Shown here in pieces: positions 33,270-42,944 of a DNA stretch of 64,000 nt (the first letter of the stretch is position 1; every line of letters begins with the position of its first letter). The DNA is from Terriglobus sp. TAA 43. GTDB taxonomy: Bacteria > Acidobacteriota > Terriglobia > Terriglobales > Acidobacteriaceae. The stretch spans positions 1,736,001 through 1,800,000 of the forward strand of contig NZ_JUGR01000001.1 of NCBI RefSeq assembly GCF_000800015.1, written 5' to 3'. Position numbers and translations under genes: made by a program. The notes beneath the pieces are model-generated. The model was not told the origin of the DNA. It saw nothing but the letters and a program-made list of their open reading frames with translations, and searched no databases.

Positions 33270-35015
33270 TCAACTTGTTACACCAGAATCGGTAGAAATT
33301 TCTGGATCTCGCTCAACATTCGTACGTTCCTTCGCATACACCTGATGTGTCACGCGGGGTAGTTCCTCGCCCTTGTGCAGGTCACGCACACACTGCAATA
33401 TGGCGAAGTCTGCTGTGGTCATGCGCTCGCGGCTGCGTAGATACTCCAGCCAGCTTTCCATCACGAAGCTTTCTTCCAACCGCTCCGCGTCATTGCCATC
33501 ACGAAACACGGCCCATCGGATCGCTCCTGTGCGGAGACGCACCTCGCGCAGCTTGTGAATACGACCGACAAACTCGTTGTAGTTCTCCACGTCTACGATG
33601 TAGTCCACAAGAATGCGGACAGGGCCATCCTCCGGAGCAGGTTCCAATTCCAGATGAGGCACAGGACGTTTGAACTGGTACGGCGTAAGGTCGGGTAAGC
33701 TGCCGCGCAACACATGCAATCGCAGCGTGACAGGCATTGCCACCGCAATGAGCACAGCTGCACTTGCCATGGACGCAGTCACGCTGCTGTGTTCTGCAAC
33801 ATAGCCCCAGACGAACGAACCCAGTGCCAGTCCACCCTGAAAGATCATCTGGTACATGCCCAGAGCGCGCGCCTGCACCCATCCCGGCGATGACAACTGC
33901 ACACCGGTATTCAGAGTGGCCATCGTGCAGGTCCACGCGAAACCACCGCCGATGAGGAACAGAATATCCAGCGTGACCGAGTGAATGAACGCCAACACCA
34001 AGAGCGTGGCCAGGAATTGCACACTGGCAACTGCAAGCACTCGATCCGCAGAAAACTTTGCACGAATGCGTGGCAATGCCACAGCGGCCAACACAGCGCC
34101 CAATCCCATTGAGCCATTCAACACACCGTAGCCCGTCGCACCGGAGATGTAATGGCTATGCGTAAATTCACGCCTGGCAATCAGCGAGAGCAATGACCAC
34201 ACGGCAGCAGCAGAAAACGTGAAGAGAAACGCGCGCAGAAAAATCGCCTGCAACACCGGCGCATAACGCAGATAGCGCAGCCCCGTGCCAACTGAACCGA
34301 AGATGCGTTCCGCAGGCAGAGCGCTCTTGAACATCGGCTTGCGCTTCCAGTTGTAAAGCACCCAGATGACAGCCGCGAAAGACCCCGCATTCAGAGCGAA
34401 GACCCATCCCGCCCCAGTGCTGGCCTTGACGAACAACGCCACCATCAATCCGCCCATCGCAGGGCCCACAGCGCGTGCAAGATTATTGCTGGCAGAAGCA
34501 AGCGAAACAGCGTTCGGCACTTCTTCGCGCGGCACCAACTCCGGCACAATTGCCTGCCATGCCGGACTGTTCATAGCAGCGCCCACGTTCATCAGGAACG
34601 TCAGCGACAACAGTGCCATGGGACCGATGACACCGAAGAGTGCCAGCACCGCCATCAGAAACACGGCGGCCATCTGCCATGCCTGCCAGAAAATCAATAA
34701 ACGGCGGCGCTCAAAGATATCTGCCGTAGCTCCGGCAAACAACCCAAGCATCAACACCGGCAGACTCGCTGCGGTTTGCATAGACGCGATGAGTAGCGGC
34801 GATCCTGTGAGCGCCGTCATCAACCATGTGGCCGCAGTGTCCTGCATCCACGTGCCCACATTGGACACAGTGGAAGCAATCCAGCGATCACGAAACAGCG
34901 GTATCTTCAGTGGGCCAAACCCGTTGTTCTGTGCCGGACGTGGTGCTGCTGCGGCAGCCGCAATCACGGGTACGGGCGATTCTTCGACGGTGTCAGGGCT
35001 TGCTTCTGGATTCAT
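33270..35015 (-). CDS. MFS_3-type transporter with C-terminal ABM-like domain
   Basis: About 581 residues. The start at 35015 (GAGAGC before ATG) is preferred to a longer frame. Twelve transmembrane helices span residues about 25-425, with the MFS_3/EntS signature FRDRWIASTVSNVGTWMQDTAATWL near the start and RRRLLIFWQAWQ between early helices. The C-terminal 120 residues (VDYIVDVENYNEFVGRIHKLREVR) form a soluble domain of the type found in this family, sometimes called transmembrane secretion effector. Members are exporters of siderophores or drugs; no biosynthetic cluster is nearby. sucA ends 97 bp upstream, with a hairpin in the gap. Confidence 0.85.
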   Translation of the reverse strand: MNPEASPDTVEESPVPVIAAAAAAPRPAQNNGFGPLKIPLFRDRWIASTVSNVGTWMQDTAATWLMTALTGSPLLIASMQTAASLPVLMLGLFAGATADIFERRRLLIFWQAWQMAAVFLMAVLALFGVIGPMALLSLTFLMNVGAAMNSPAWQAIVPELVPREEVPNAVSLASASNNLARAVGPAMGGLMVALFVKASTGAGWVFALNAGSFAAVIWVLYNWKRKPMFKSALPAERIFGSVGTGLRYLRYAPVLQAIFLRAFLFTFSAAAVWSLLSLIARREFTHSHYISGATGYGVLNGSMGLGAVLAAVALPRIRAKFSADRVLAVASVQFLATLLVLAFIHSVTLDILFLIGGGFAWTCTMATLNTGVQLSSPGWVQARALGMYQMIFQGGLALGSFVWGYVAEHSSVTASMASAAVLIAVAMPVTLRLHVLRGSLPDLTPYQFKRPVPHLELEPAPEDGPVRILVDYIVDVENYNEFVGRIHKLREVRLRTGAIRWAVFRDGNDAERLEESFVMESWLEYLRSRERMTTADFAILQCVRDLHKGEELPRVTHQVYAKERTNVERDPEISTDSGVTS

Positions 35016-35064
35016 GCTCTCTTTGCTAGATGCAGAATGCAGCACTCGCGCTACCTTACACAAT

Positions 35065-35096
35065 GCAAAGGCCGGGCACACGCCCGACCTTTGCAC
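35065..35096 (-). terminator. Hairpin between sucA and the MFS gene
   Basis: TGCAAAGG-c-CGGGC / GCCCG-a-CCTTTGCA with an ACAC loop and one C-A mismatch. It sits 17 bp after the sucA stop on the minus strand. The 3' flank is not T-rich, so it may be a weak terminator or a stabilising hairpin. Confidence 0.5.
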
Positions 35097-35112
35097 GAAC
35101 AGATCAACACGA

Positions 35113-37638
35113 CTACTTTTTCGCTTTACCCAACGCCAATTCGATCAGCGCCTTCTCTTCCAGGTCATGCGCCTTGGCCGAACCGGTTGCAGGTGTGGCC
35201 GCAGCAGAACGCGATACACGCAGTACGCGACGGTTGCCGGCAGTGCGCTTCAACAATGGATACGCATAGGTCAGCGGCCCCATGTTCGCAGGCTCTTCCT
35301 GCACCCAAACAACCTCTTCCGCGTTCGGATACATCTCCAGCGCCTTTGCCAGCGCCTCCTCCGGCCACGGATAGAGCTGTTCCACAAACACGATAGCGGT
35401 AGAGTAATCGCCGCGTTTCGCGCGCTCAACACGCAGGTTGTGACCAATCTTGCCAGAGCAGACAAGGATGCGGCGCGGATCCTTTGCCTCAGTATCCGCA
35501 AGCACCGTCTGGAACTTCTCTGCGCCGAAATCGGCAATGGGCGACACCGCATCCGGGTGGCGCAGCATCGACTTCGGTGTGAACACGATCAGCGGTTTGC
35601 GATACTCGCTGAGCGCCTGACGACGCAGCAGGAGGAAATACTGTGCTGCATTTGACGGCTGCGTCACATACATGTTGTCCGTCGCACAGAGCTGCAGATA
35701 GCGCTCAATGCGTGCCGACGAATGTTCCGGTCCCTGGCCTTCATAGCCGTGCGGCAAGAGAAGAACCACACCGCTCAGCAAGCCCCACTTCGCTTCGCCC
35801 GCTGCAATGAACTGATCCATGATGATCTGCGCGCCATTGGCGAAGTCACCAAACTGCGCCTCCCACAGCACCAGCGTTTCTGGATAGTCACGCGCATAGC
35901 CATACTCAAAGCCAAGCACACCGGCTTCGCTCAGCATGGAGTTATACGCTTCGAAACGGCCCTGCTTGTCTCCGATGTTTTGCAGCGGCGACCATCGCTT
36001 CTCCGTCTCGGTGTCCGTGAAGAAGCTGTGACGCTGATTGAACGTGCCGCGCTGCGAATCCTGTCCGGAGAGGCGCACAGGCGTTCCCTTCTCCAACAAC
36101 GATGCATACGCCACAAGCTCGGCCGTTCCGTAGTCAAACGGCTTGGCACCATTGCCCATCTCTTCGCGCTGCTTCAGCAGAGCCTTGATCTTGGGATGGA
36201 TATTGAAGCCATCGGGCGTCTTCAACAGAAGCTGCGTCAGGCGCGTGATCTCCGCCGCAGGCAAACCTGTCTTCGTTGGCTCATCCGCAGGCAGATAGCC
36301 GCCCTTGTAGTTGTCCCAGTACTTTGGCAACGACGACAGATGCGGCACATGTTGCGCCTGCTTGCCCTCTGCCTGGTCCGCAAGAAACTTCTCGCTGATC
36401 TGCTTGATCTCTACCGTTGCATCTACGCCAATACGTTCTGCGTAGCTCTTGTAGAGCACCGGTGTTTCCTTGATCTTTGCGTAACGGCGCGGCTGCGTCA
36501 CAGTAGGATCATCCACTTCAGAATGACCATGACGGCGATAGCCGATGAGATCGACAACAACATCCGAACCAAACGTAGCGCGATACTCCGCAGCAATCGC
36601 AGCCACACGCACCACAGCATCCGGGTCTTCCGCATTCACGTGGAAGATGGGAATCGGAAGACGTTTCGCCATGTCCGTGGCAAAGCGTGACGAGTTCGAT
36701 TCTTGCGGTTCAGCCGTGAATCCAAGCAGATTGTTCACAACGATCTGAATCGTGCCGCCCACGATGTAGCCATTGATGGTGGCAAGGTCCAGCGTCTCAG
36801 CCCAAATGCCCTGTCCTGCAAACGCCGCATCACCGTGAATGATGATTGGCAGCACTTTCTTCGGACCATCTTCGCCAATGCGTACCTGACGTGCTCGCGC
36901 ACGGCCCATGATCACCGGATCAACCGCCTCAAGATGCGAAGGGTTCGACGCCAGATGAAGGTCAATCGTCTTGCCTGTCGGCGAAGTGTATGTACCCGTT
37001 GCACCCTGGTGATACTTCACGTCGCCACCGCCCAAATGGCTGCGCGGATCAACGTCTTCAAACTTGGTAAAGATATCGGCTGCGCTGCGGCCCACCGTGT
37101 TCACCATCACGTTCAAACGACCGCGATGGTTCATAGCGAACAGACAGACATCAACACCCAGTTCCGACGACACTTCGAAGGTGCGATCAAGATACGGAAC
37201 AAGCGCCGTCAGGCCTTCCAACGAGAATCGCTTTGTGCCCAGGTAACGCTGTTGGATGGTCTGCTCAAAGAGATCTGCCTTGATGAGCTGCGTCAGCGTC
37301 GTCGCCTGCTGCTGAGGCGTCTCAACGTGCGTCTGCTCCATCTTCTTCTGGAGCCACTCACGCTTCTCCGGCGACGCGATATGCGAGAACTCCAGCGCGA
37401 CATTGCCGCAGTAATAACGGCGTGCCTCTTCTGCAATGGCGTCGGACCCTTCCGGCAGATCAATGGGAAACGGTTCCTGGGGCAGGTACTGCTTCAGGGG
37501 ATCCAGCGTCGCCTGGAGATAACCCCACCGGCGGAAAATCTCAAATACTTCCGTCCGCAACTGCGTATTGCTGTTGTCCTGTTCCGGTGTTGCCACGCCT
37601 GCCGCCTGCTTCCCGTTCGCCTTCGCCCTGGTTGCCAT
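35113..37638 (-). CDS. sucA: 2-oxoglutarate dehydrogenase E1 component
   Basis: 841 residues, shorter than the roughly 930 of E. coli. Hallmarks: FAMNHRGRLNVM, GGDVKYHQGATG, the ThDP-binding GDAAFAGQGIWAETLDLATING, GYRRHGHSEVDDP and GQDSQRGTFNQRHSFF. The enzyme decarboxylates 2-oxoglutarate in the TCA cycle as part of OGDH. The sucB/lpd genes are not adjacent here. The single large gene is bounded by hairpin-containing spacers on both sides. Confidence 0.95.
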   Translation of the reverse strand: MATRAKANGKQAAGVATPEQDNSNTQLRTEVFEIFRRWGYLQATLDPLKQYLPQEPFPIDLPEGSDAIAEEARRYYCGNVALEFSHIASPEKREWLQKKMEQTHVETPQQQATTLTQLIKADLFEQTIQQRYLGTKRFSLEGLTALVPYLDRTFEVSSELGVDVCLFAMNHRGRLNVMVNTVGRSAADIFTKFEDVDPRSHLGGGDVKYHQGATGTYTSPTGKTIDLHLASNPSHLEAVDPVIMGRARARQVRIGEDGPKKVLPIIIHGDAAFAGQGIWAETLDLATINGYIVGGTIQIVVNNLLGFTAEPQESNSSRFATDMAKRLPIPIFHVNAEDPDAVVRVAAIAAEYRATFGSDVVVDLIGYRRHGHSEVDDPTVTQPRRYAKIKETPVLYKSYAERIGVDATVEIKQISEKFLADQAEGKQAQHVPHLSSLPKYWDNYKGGYLPADEPTKTGLPAAEITRLTQLLLKTPDGFNIHPKIKALLKQREEMGNGAKPFDYGTAELVAYASLLEKGTPVRLSGQDSQRGTFNQRHSFFTDTETEKRWSPLQNIGDKQGRFEAYNSMLSEAGVLGFEYGYARDYPETLVLWEAQFGDFANGAQIIMDQFIAAGEAKWGLLSGVVLLLPHGYEGQGPEHSSARIERYLQLCATDNMYVTQPSNAAQYFLLLRRQALSEYRKPLIVFTPKSMLRHPDAVSPIADFGAEKFQTVLADTEAKDPRRILVCSGKIGHNLRVERAKRGDYSTAIVFVEQLYPWPEEALAKALEMYPNAEEVVWVQEEPANMGPLTYAYPLLKRTAGNRRVLRVSRSAAATPATGSAKAHDLEEKALIELALGKAKK

Positions 37639-37760
37639 ACATCCTCGATTTCGTGCCTATAAGGATAGACCTTCCAAACGACGGCTGGGGAGGTGGCATT
37701 GTGCGGTTTACGGTGTTCATGTTCGATATTCGCACCATATTTTGAGATCCCGTGCAAATA

Positions 37761-37811
37761 GAACTGGGGTATATCAGCCCTTTCGTTAAATCGGCTGATA
37801 TACCCCAGTTC
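37761..37811. repeat. 19-bp perfect inverted repeat upstream of sucA
   Basis: GAACTGGGGTATATCAGCC (37761-37779) and its exact complement GGCTGATATACCCCAGTTC (37793-37811), separated by a 13-bp loop. It lies between the metallophosphoesterase stop (37836, minus strand) and the sucA start (37638). Read on the minus strand it is not followed by a T-run. It could be a 3' hairpin, a regulatory dyad ahead of sucA, or a small repeat element. Confidence 0.75.
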
Positions 37812-37835
37812 GCAGAACCGCTTGCAATCCTCTAT

Positions 37836-38753
37836 CTAGACAGCATCCGCATGAAAACCATAAGTTTCGTAGCGCGTGGTCAGCTTTCCGTCTTTTACGG
37901 TGCAGACAGTGAAGCCTTCCGGGGTGCCCTCGTGAATGCCTTTCCACCAGTTGCCAGAGACAGCGCCGCCTGTGATGTAAGTAATGCCGTTGAACTCCAC
38001 ACGTTCGTTGACGTGCGTATGTCCCTGCAACACACCGATGACATTGTGCTTTGCCAGCAGCGGCAGAATCTCATACGTGTTGGAAACGGACAGGCTGTTA
38101 TGAACGGCCGGCGTGACAGGAGGGGCGGAGTACTGGGCATACGCCGTGATCAGTGGGATATGCGACACAATGATGACCGGCGTGGTTGCCGACACCTTTG
38201 CCAAGTCAGTACGCAGCCACTGCAACTGGCCTTCATCAAGAAATCCAAAGTAGGTGCGTTCCGGCGTGAAGCCAATGGAATCCAGGATGATGAAGTGAAC
38301 GCCCTTGTGATCAAAGCTTTGATGGCGCGGGCCGATCTTGTCTTCGAAGTAGCTCTTGCCGTAGTTCGGATCTGTCAGATCCATACCGCTCTTCGGGAAG
38401 AGTCCGATCACGTCGTGGTTGCCCATCGCGTGATAAACCTTTAGCCCTAACTGCTGCTCCGTCTCGCCATACAGGTGAAACAACTCTTGCGAACGTGAGA
38501 GAGGGACAGCGAGCCCGTCGAAGATGTGATCGCCACCCTGGATTGCAAAATCAGCGTGCAGAGTACGCGCCTTCTTGAAAGCCATACTGCAGCCTTCTGT
38601 TGCGTGCAGTTCCGGCTGGATGTGCGTATCCGTCACGAACAGAAAGCTGAAATCCTCTGACGCTGCGGGCGACAAGGCAAACGAGGGCAACGACGATGCG
38701 GCAACTCCGGCCGCGCTAAGCGATAGAAAACGACGACGATCAAGAATCGGCAT
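37836..38753 (-). CDS. Exported calcineurin-like metallophosphoesterase
   Basis: 305 residues. A Tat-type signal (DRRRFLSLSAAGVAASS) predicts export. All metallophosphoesterase motifs are present: VTDTHIQ, GGDHIFD, AMGNHDV, VSHIP and GHTHVNE, giving a two-metal site. The family hydrolyses phosphomonoesters or diesters; the substrate is unknown. The stop is 25 bp before the 19-bp inverted repeat. It is divergent from the TonB receptor. Confidence 0.88.
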   Translation of the reverse strand: MPILDRRRFLSLSAAGVAASSLPSFALSPAASEDFSFLFVTDTHIQPELHATEGCSMAFKKARTLHADFAIQGGDHIFDGLAVPLSRSQELFHLYGETEQQLGLKVYHAMGNHDVIGLFPKSGMDLTDPNYGKSYFEDKIGPRHQSFDHKGVHFIILDSIGFTPERTYFGFLDEGQLQWLRTDLAKVSATTPVIIVSHIPLITAYAQYSAPPVTPAVHNSLSVSNTYEILPLLAKHNVIGVLQGHTHVNERVEFNGITYITGGAVSGNWWKGIHEGTPEGFTVCTVKDGKLTTRYETYGFHADAV

Positions 38754-39059
38754 GTGCGGAGTCTACCCACTGCACATGAACTTTCTGAAAAGAAAAGGCA
38801 TCACCTGCTCTGCCTCTCGTTTTATGCCGATTCGCGCCGTGCTCTGCCAGCAAGGCCAACGGCACAATCCGGCGTGTCTCGTAGCAGGATTTTGATCCAT
38901 CTCACTCGTTATGCTTTTGTCTGCTATTTGTTGGCATTTTTGCCGTTTGTTTACGGCATTTTCCCCTTTCTTCCCTGCCTAAAACAACACAACAGGCAAC
39001 GAACAAAACCACAGACATTTGCGCTGCCTGAGATTCCCCTTTTGAGGCTTTAACTTTTG
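38754..39059. promoter_or_regulatory. Divergent intergenic region before the TonB receptor
   Basis: 306 bp without a gene. It is T-rich toward the receptor and holds the small dyad TGCCGT-N6-ACGGCA at 38941-38958, which could be an operator for the receptor promoter. No consensus -10/-35 pair is clear to me. Confidence 0.4.
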
Positions 39060-42000
39060 ATGCGATCTCATCCGTTTTTTCGGAGCCCCGTTCTATACGC
39101 TTCTCTCGTTCCTCTTTTTTCAATTGCAGCACTCGCTCAGGGTGGCAGTGCAGTCCTGAGCGGTACAGTCACCGACGCAAGCGGCGCGGCCGTTCCCAAT
39201 GCGCATGTGACCGCCACCAATGTGGACACCAATCTGGTGTTGAATGCTGACTCCAACGGCTCCGGCCTGTATCGCTTCCCCACGATTCCTCCCGGCCGTT
39301 ACATCATCACTTCGAACGTAAACGGCTTTCAGAAATTCCAACAGACAGGCGTGGTACTGACCGTTAGCCAACAGGCAACGATCGACATTGGCCTGCACGT
39401 AGGCAGCGAGTCAGAGACGATAAACGTAACTGCTGGCGCGCCGTTGATGAACACCACCAACGCCGAAGTCAGCAACACCGTGGATGAACACGCCATCCGC
39501 GAACTGCCATTGAATGGCCGCGATCCTTCAAGCCTTGTATTGCTCTCGCCCGGTACGGTGAATGTGTTGAACACGGGCGCAGGCACGCTGCAGGGTGAGA
39601 CCACATTCCCCAATGAAAGCGGTGCATCCGCAGGTGGCGGACGTCAGGGCAGCACGCTGTATCTTCTCGATGGTGTTCCGAACATGGACACCTACATGTC
39701 GCTCTCTGCACCGACTCCGAATGCCGATGCCACCAGCGAGTTCCGCGTCATCTCCAACAACTTCGACGCGCACTATGGCTTCTCGCCGGGCGCGGTTGTT
39801 TCTATCGACACGAAGAGTGGCACCAACGCACTGCATGGCGGCGCGTTTGAGTTCCTGCGCAACAATGCGCTGAACTCTGCGGACTACTTCTCGAAGCAGG
39901 TTGACTCGCTGAAGCGTAATCAGTTCGGCGGCTTCCTGGGTGGTCCTGTCATCAAGGACCGTCTGTTCTTCTTTGGCAACTATCAAGGCACGCGCCAGTC
40001 CACCACATCCACTGCCAACAGCACGAACACGCCGACAGCAGCCATGTTGAATGGTGACTTCTCTGCATATCCCAAGGCGCTGACCGGCGGCTTCGTCAAC
40101 AACCGCATTGATCCTTCGCTGTTCAATCCTGCAGCAGTGCAGATCGCAAAGACCGCGCTGCCACTGGGGCAGGATGCCGCCAGCGGTCTTGTCTACTACA
40201 CCGTGCCGAAGACCATTGAGACGTACAACGAAGGCACAGGCCGCATTGACTACACGCCCAACGACAAGCATCGCCTGACGCTGCGCAGCTTCATTCAGTA
40301 CTACAACCGCGGCGAGGCCGCGACGCCTGGCAACATCCTTGCGCTGAACACAGGCAAGCAGGGCAAGTTCTTCAACGAAGTGTTGAACCACACATGGACG
40401 GTTAGCCCCAGCCTCATCAACGCGCTGTCATTGTTCTGGAACCAGGAGCACGTCTACAACGTGGGTCAACCACTGGACAGCAGCGGCTCTCCGTTTTGCC
40501 TGTCGCGCTACATCAACGTGAGTGAACCCGCGGGCACCTGCTATAGCGAAGGCCTAAATGCCAGCGGCGGCTTTAGCTTGCAGTACTCCGAATACACCGG
40601 CGAGATGCGCCGTTCGTGGGGCTTCTCTGACTTCATCACAAAGATCGTTGGCAATCACACCATCACGGCAGGCGTCGATCTGTGGCATCAGCGCGCACGT
40701 GAGCTGACCTACTATCCCGCTGCTCCGATCATTAGTTTCAACGGCTATTCCACTGGCTTCGGCCTTGCGGACTTCTTGCTGGGTCGCGTCAGCACGTACA
40801 CACAAGGCGCGGGCGAAATCGCTGATGTCAGCGGCAACCTGCTCGGCGTCTACGCGCAGGATCAGTTCAAGCTGCGCTCCAACATCACTGTTACTGCAGG
40901 TCTTCGCTGGGATCCGAATCTTGCTCCGCAATCGAAGGACGGTCGCGGCGCTGTGTGGAATCCGGGACAACAAAGCACCGTCTTCCCGAACGCTCCTAAG
41001 GGCCTCGTCTTCCCCGGCGACAACGGCGTAAGCGCTGGTCTGGCACCAAACACCTACGGTTACTTTGAACCACGTCTCGCTGTGGCATGGCAGGTGCATC
41101 CCAAGACCACTGTTCGTGCGGGCTTTGGTTTGTTCACTGCACCGCTGCCTTACTCCTCTTACAACCACGTTGCAGACGTGACTCCATTCAGCCCGACGTA
41201 CACGCTGAATGAAACTGCAGCCTCACCGATTAACTTCTCAACCCCGTGGGCGAACTTCGCTGGCACAGGCGGCGTTAGTCCGTTCCCGCCGTTTGTGTAT
41301 TCGGGCGGCACACCACCCAGCAACTCCACCTTCGCTTCACCCACATCGGTTCCCGCAGCATTCACGCCCAAGTTCAAACTCGGTATGACGCAAAGCTGGA
41401 ACGCCTCTGTAGAACAGCAACTTGGAAACGACGTGGTCTTGCATCTTGCATACGTTGGCAGCCAGAGCTATCACCAGTCTCTGATTCTGGATGCGAACCC
41501 AGGACAGACCGCGGGCTCAGCGTATGGCATTCGCCCCATGTCCAATTTTGGTCAGATACTCACCATCCAGTCCATTGGTACAGCCAGCTACAACTCGCTA
41601 CAGGCGCAGATTGAGAAGCGCTTCTCACATAACTTCCAGGCGCAATCCAGCTTCACCTGGTCCAGAAACCTCGACATATCCTCAAGTGGCAATGCCTCGT
41701 TCACCAGCAGCATCGCCAACCCTTATAACCTTCGCTACAACCGCGGTATCTCTGACCTCAATGTGCCGCTGGTTTCAGTGACGAATCTTGTCTACACCAC
41801 ACCTGCTCTGCACGGCTGGAACAGCGTTGCACGCGGCGTGCTGGGCGATTGGGAGATCAGTGCGATCTACACAATGCAGTCGGGTCGCCCCTTCGGTATC
41901 TCTGGCGGCACTGGGAATAACTCCGGTGCACAGGAAGGCGGAGATCGCGCGGACTACGTTCCGGGCGTCACAGTACAAACGCACCAAGGCAACAAGGAAC

Positions 42001-42305
42001 AGTGGCTGAACCAGTACTTCACCACTGCCGCCTTCACCACCAATGCTGTGGGCACCTTCGGCAACACTGGTCGCAACATCCTGAAAGGACCGGGCGTGAA
42101 CTATAGCGATGCAGCCGTTATGAAGAACTGGACCGCACGCGACCGCTACCATCTGCAATTCCGCTGGGAGCTGTTCAACGCGTTCAACCACACCAACTTC
42201 AGTACACCCAATAACAATCCCACCAGTGGCACCTACGGTCGTATCACCGCAACGGGCCCCATCCGCCCACGCGTAATGCAGGCGGGACTGAAGCTCACCT
42301 TCTAA
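39060..42305 (+). CDS. Oar-like TonB-dependent receptor with carboxypeptidase regulatory domain
   Basis: About 1,081 residues. Signal peptide (about 1-27), then a CarboxypepD_reg-like beta-sandwich (about 30-115; LSGTVTDASGAAVPNAHV, GLYRFPTIPPGRY), a TonB plug (about 120-260; LPLNGRDPSSLVLLSPG, DGVPNMD) and a large outer-membrane beta-barrel ending RVMQAGLKLTF with the terminal Phe. This type, abundant in Acidobacteria, is thought to import large substrates, often glycans or siderophores, across the outer membrane. It is alone, without a SusD-like partner nearby, and is followed by a terminator. Confidence 0.9.
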   Translation: MRSHPFFRSPVLYASLVPLFSIAALAQGGSAVLSGTVTDASGAAVPNAHVTATNVDTNLVLNADSNGSGLYRFPTIPPGRYIITSNVNGFQKFQQTGVVLTVSQQATIDIGLHVGSESETINVTAGAPLMNTTNAEVSNTVDEHAIRELPLNGRDPSSLVLLSPGTVNVLNTGAGTLQGETTFPNESGASAGGGRQGSTLYLLDGVPNMDTYMSLSAPTPNADATSEFRVISNNFDAHYGFSPGAVVSIDTKSGTNALHGGAFEFLRNNALNSADYFSKQVDSLKRNQFGGFLGGPVIKDRLFFFGNYQGTRQSTTSTANSTNTPTAAMLNGDFSAYPKALTGGFVNNRIDPSLFNPAAVQIAKTALPLGQDAASGLVYYTVPKTIETYNEGTGRIDYTPNDKHRLTLRSFIQYYNRGEAATPGNILALNTGKQGKFFNEVLNHTWTVSPSLINALSLFWNQEHVYNVGQPLDSSGSPFCLSRYINVSEPAGTCYSEGLNASGGFSLQYSEYTGEMRRSWGFSDFITKIVGNHTITAGVDLWHQRARELTYYPAAPIISFNGYSTGFGLADFLLGRVSTYTQGAGEIADVSGNLLGVYAQDQFKLRSNITVTAGLRWDPNLAPQSKDGRGAVWNPGQQSTVFPNAPKGLVFPGDNGVSAGLAPNTYGYFEPRLAVAWQVHPKTTVRAGFGLFTAPLPYSSYNHVADVTPFSPTYTLNETAASPINFSTPWANFAGTGGVSPFPPFVYSGGTPPSNSTFASPTSVPAAFTPKFKLGMTQSWNASVEQQLGNDVVLHLAYVGSQSYHQSLILDANPGQTAGSAYGIRPMSNFGQILTIQSIGTASYNSLQAQIEKRFSHNFQAQSSFTWSRNLDISSSGNASFTSSIANPYNLRYNRGISDLNVPLVSVTNLVYTTPALHGWNSVARGVLGDWEISAIYTMQSGRPFGISGGTGNNSGAQEGGDRADYVPGVTVQTHQGNKEQWLNQYFTTAAFTTNAVGTFGNTGRNILKGPGVNYSDAAVMKNWTARDRYHLQFRWELFNAFNHTNFSTPNNNPTSGTYGRITATGPIRPRVMQAGLKLTF

Positions 42306-42330
42306 AACTTCACGCAAACTGAAAGCAGCA

Positions 42331-42365
42331 GACGGGCCGGACAACTCTCCGGCCCGTCTTATTTT
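42331..42365 (+). terminator. Terminator of the TonB receptor gene
   Basis: An 11-bp perfect GC-rich stem GACGGGCCGGA / TCCGGCCCGTC with a 6-nt loop, followed by TTATTTT. It lies 26 bp after the receptor stop codon. Confidence 0.9.
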
Positions 42366-42476
42366 CCCCCTCGACATGAAACGAATAGCTCTTAGTACAG
42401 ATCCCTCTAGTGGCACAATGTTTGTGACCTGTTTTCAGCTTCTGGCAAAAGAACAATTACGATTTGAGGTGTCCCG

Positions 42477-42830
42477 ATGATCTTTGGCGCACACGTTGTT
42501 CTCGCCAGCACAGATGCTGAGGCGGATCGTGCCTTCCTGCGTGATGTGTTGGGTTTTGCAGCCGTAGATGCAGGGCACGGCTGGCTCATCTTCGCGTTAC
42601 CACCAGCAGAAGCAGCTATCCACCCAGCCGAAACCAATAACGGTTATGAGCTGTATCTGATGTGCGATAACTTGCATGCAGAAATCGAGACACTGACGCG
42701 TAAGAACGTCACGTGCTCCGCAGTCGAAGAAGCCCGCTGGGGTTCAATCTGCTACATATCTTTGCCTGGCGGCGGGAGGATAGGACTTTACCAGCCCAAA
42801 CATCCTTTAGCGATCGCGACAGAACAATAG
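42477..42830 (+). CDS. VOC-superfamily (glyoxalase/bleomycin-resistance type) protein
   Basis: 117 residues, one VOC domain of two beta-alpha-beta-beta-beta modules: HVVLASTDAEADRAFLRDVLGF at the start and SLPGGGRIGLYQP at the end. Metal ligand positions are only partly recognisable (His5 and a C-terminal Glu-equivalent replaced by Gly-Leu), so the enzyme activity is doubtful. It is a single gene between the terminator and the retropepsin gene. Confidence 0.8.
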   Translation: MIFGAHVVLASTDAEADRAFLRDVLGFAAVDAGHGWLIFALPPAEAAIHPAETNNGYELYLMCDNLHAEIETLTRKNVTCSAVEEARWGSICYISLPGGGRIGLYQPKHPLAIATEQ

Positions 42831-42944
42831 AAGCGACCGACCTTTTCTTTAGGGATCACTCCGCAAGATTCACGGATTTCCATTCACGCATGAAGATGCG
42901 CAGTGGCACAATGTTCGTACACCCGAGACGGAGTTTTTCTATCT

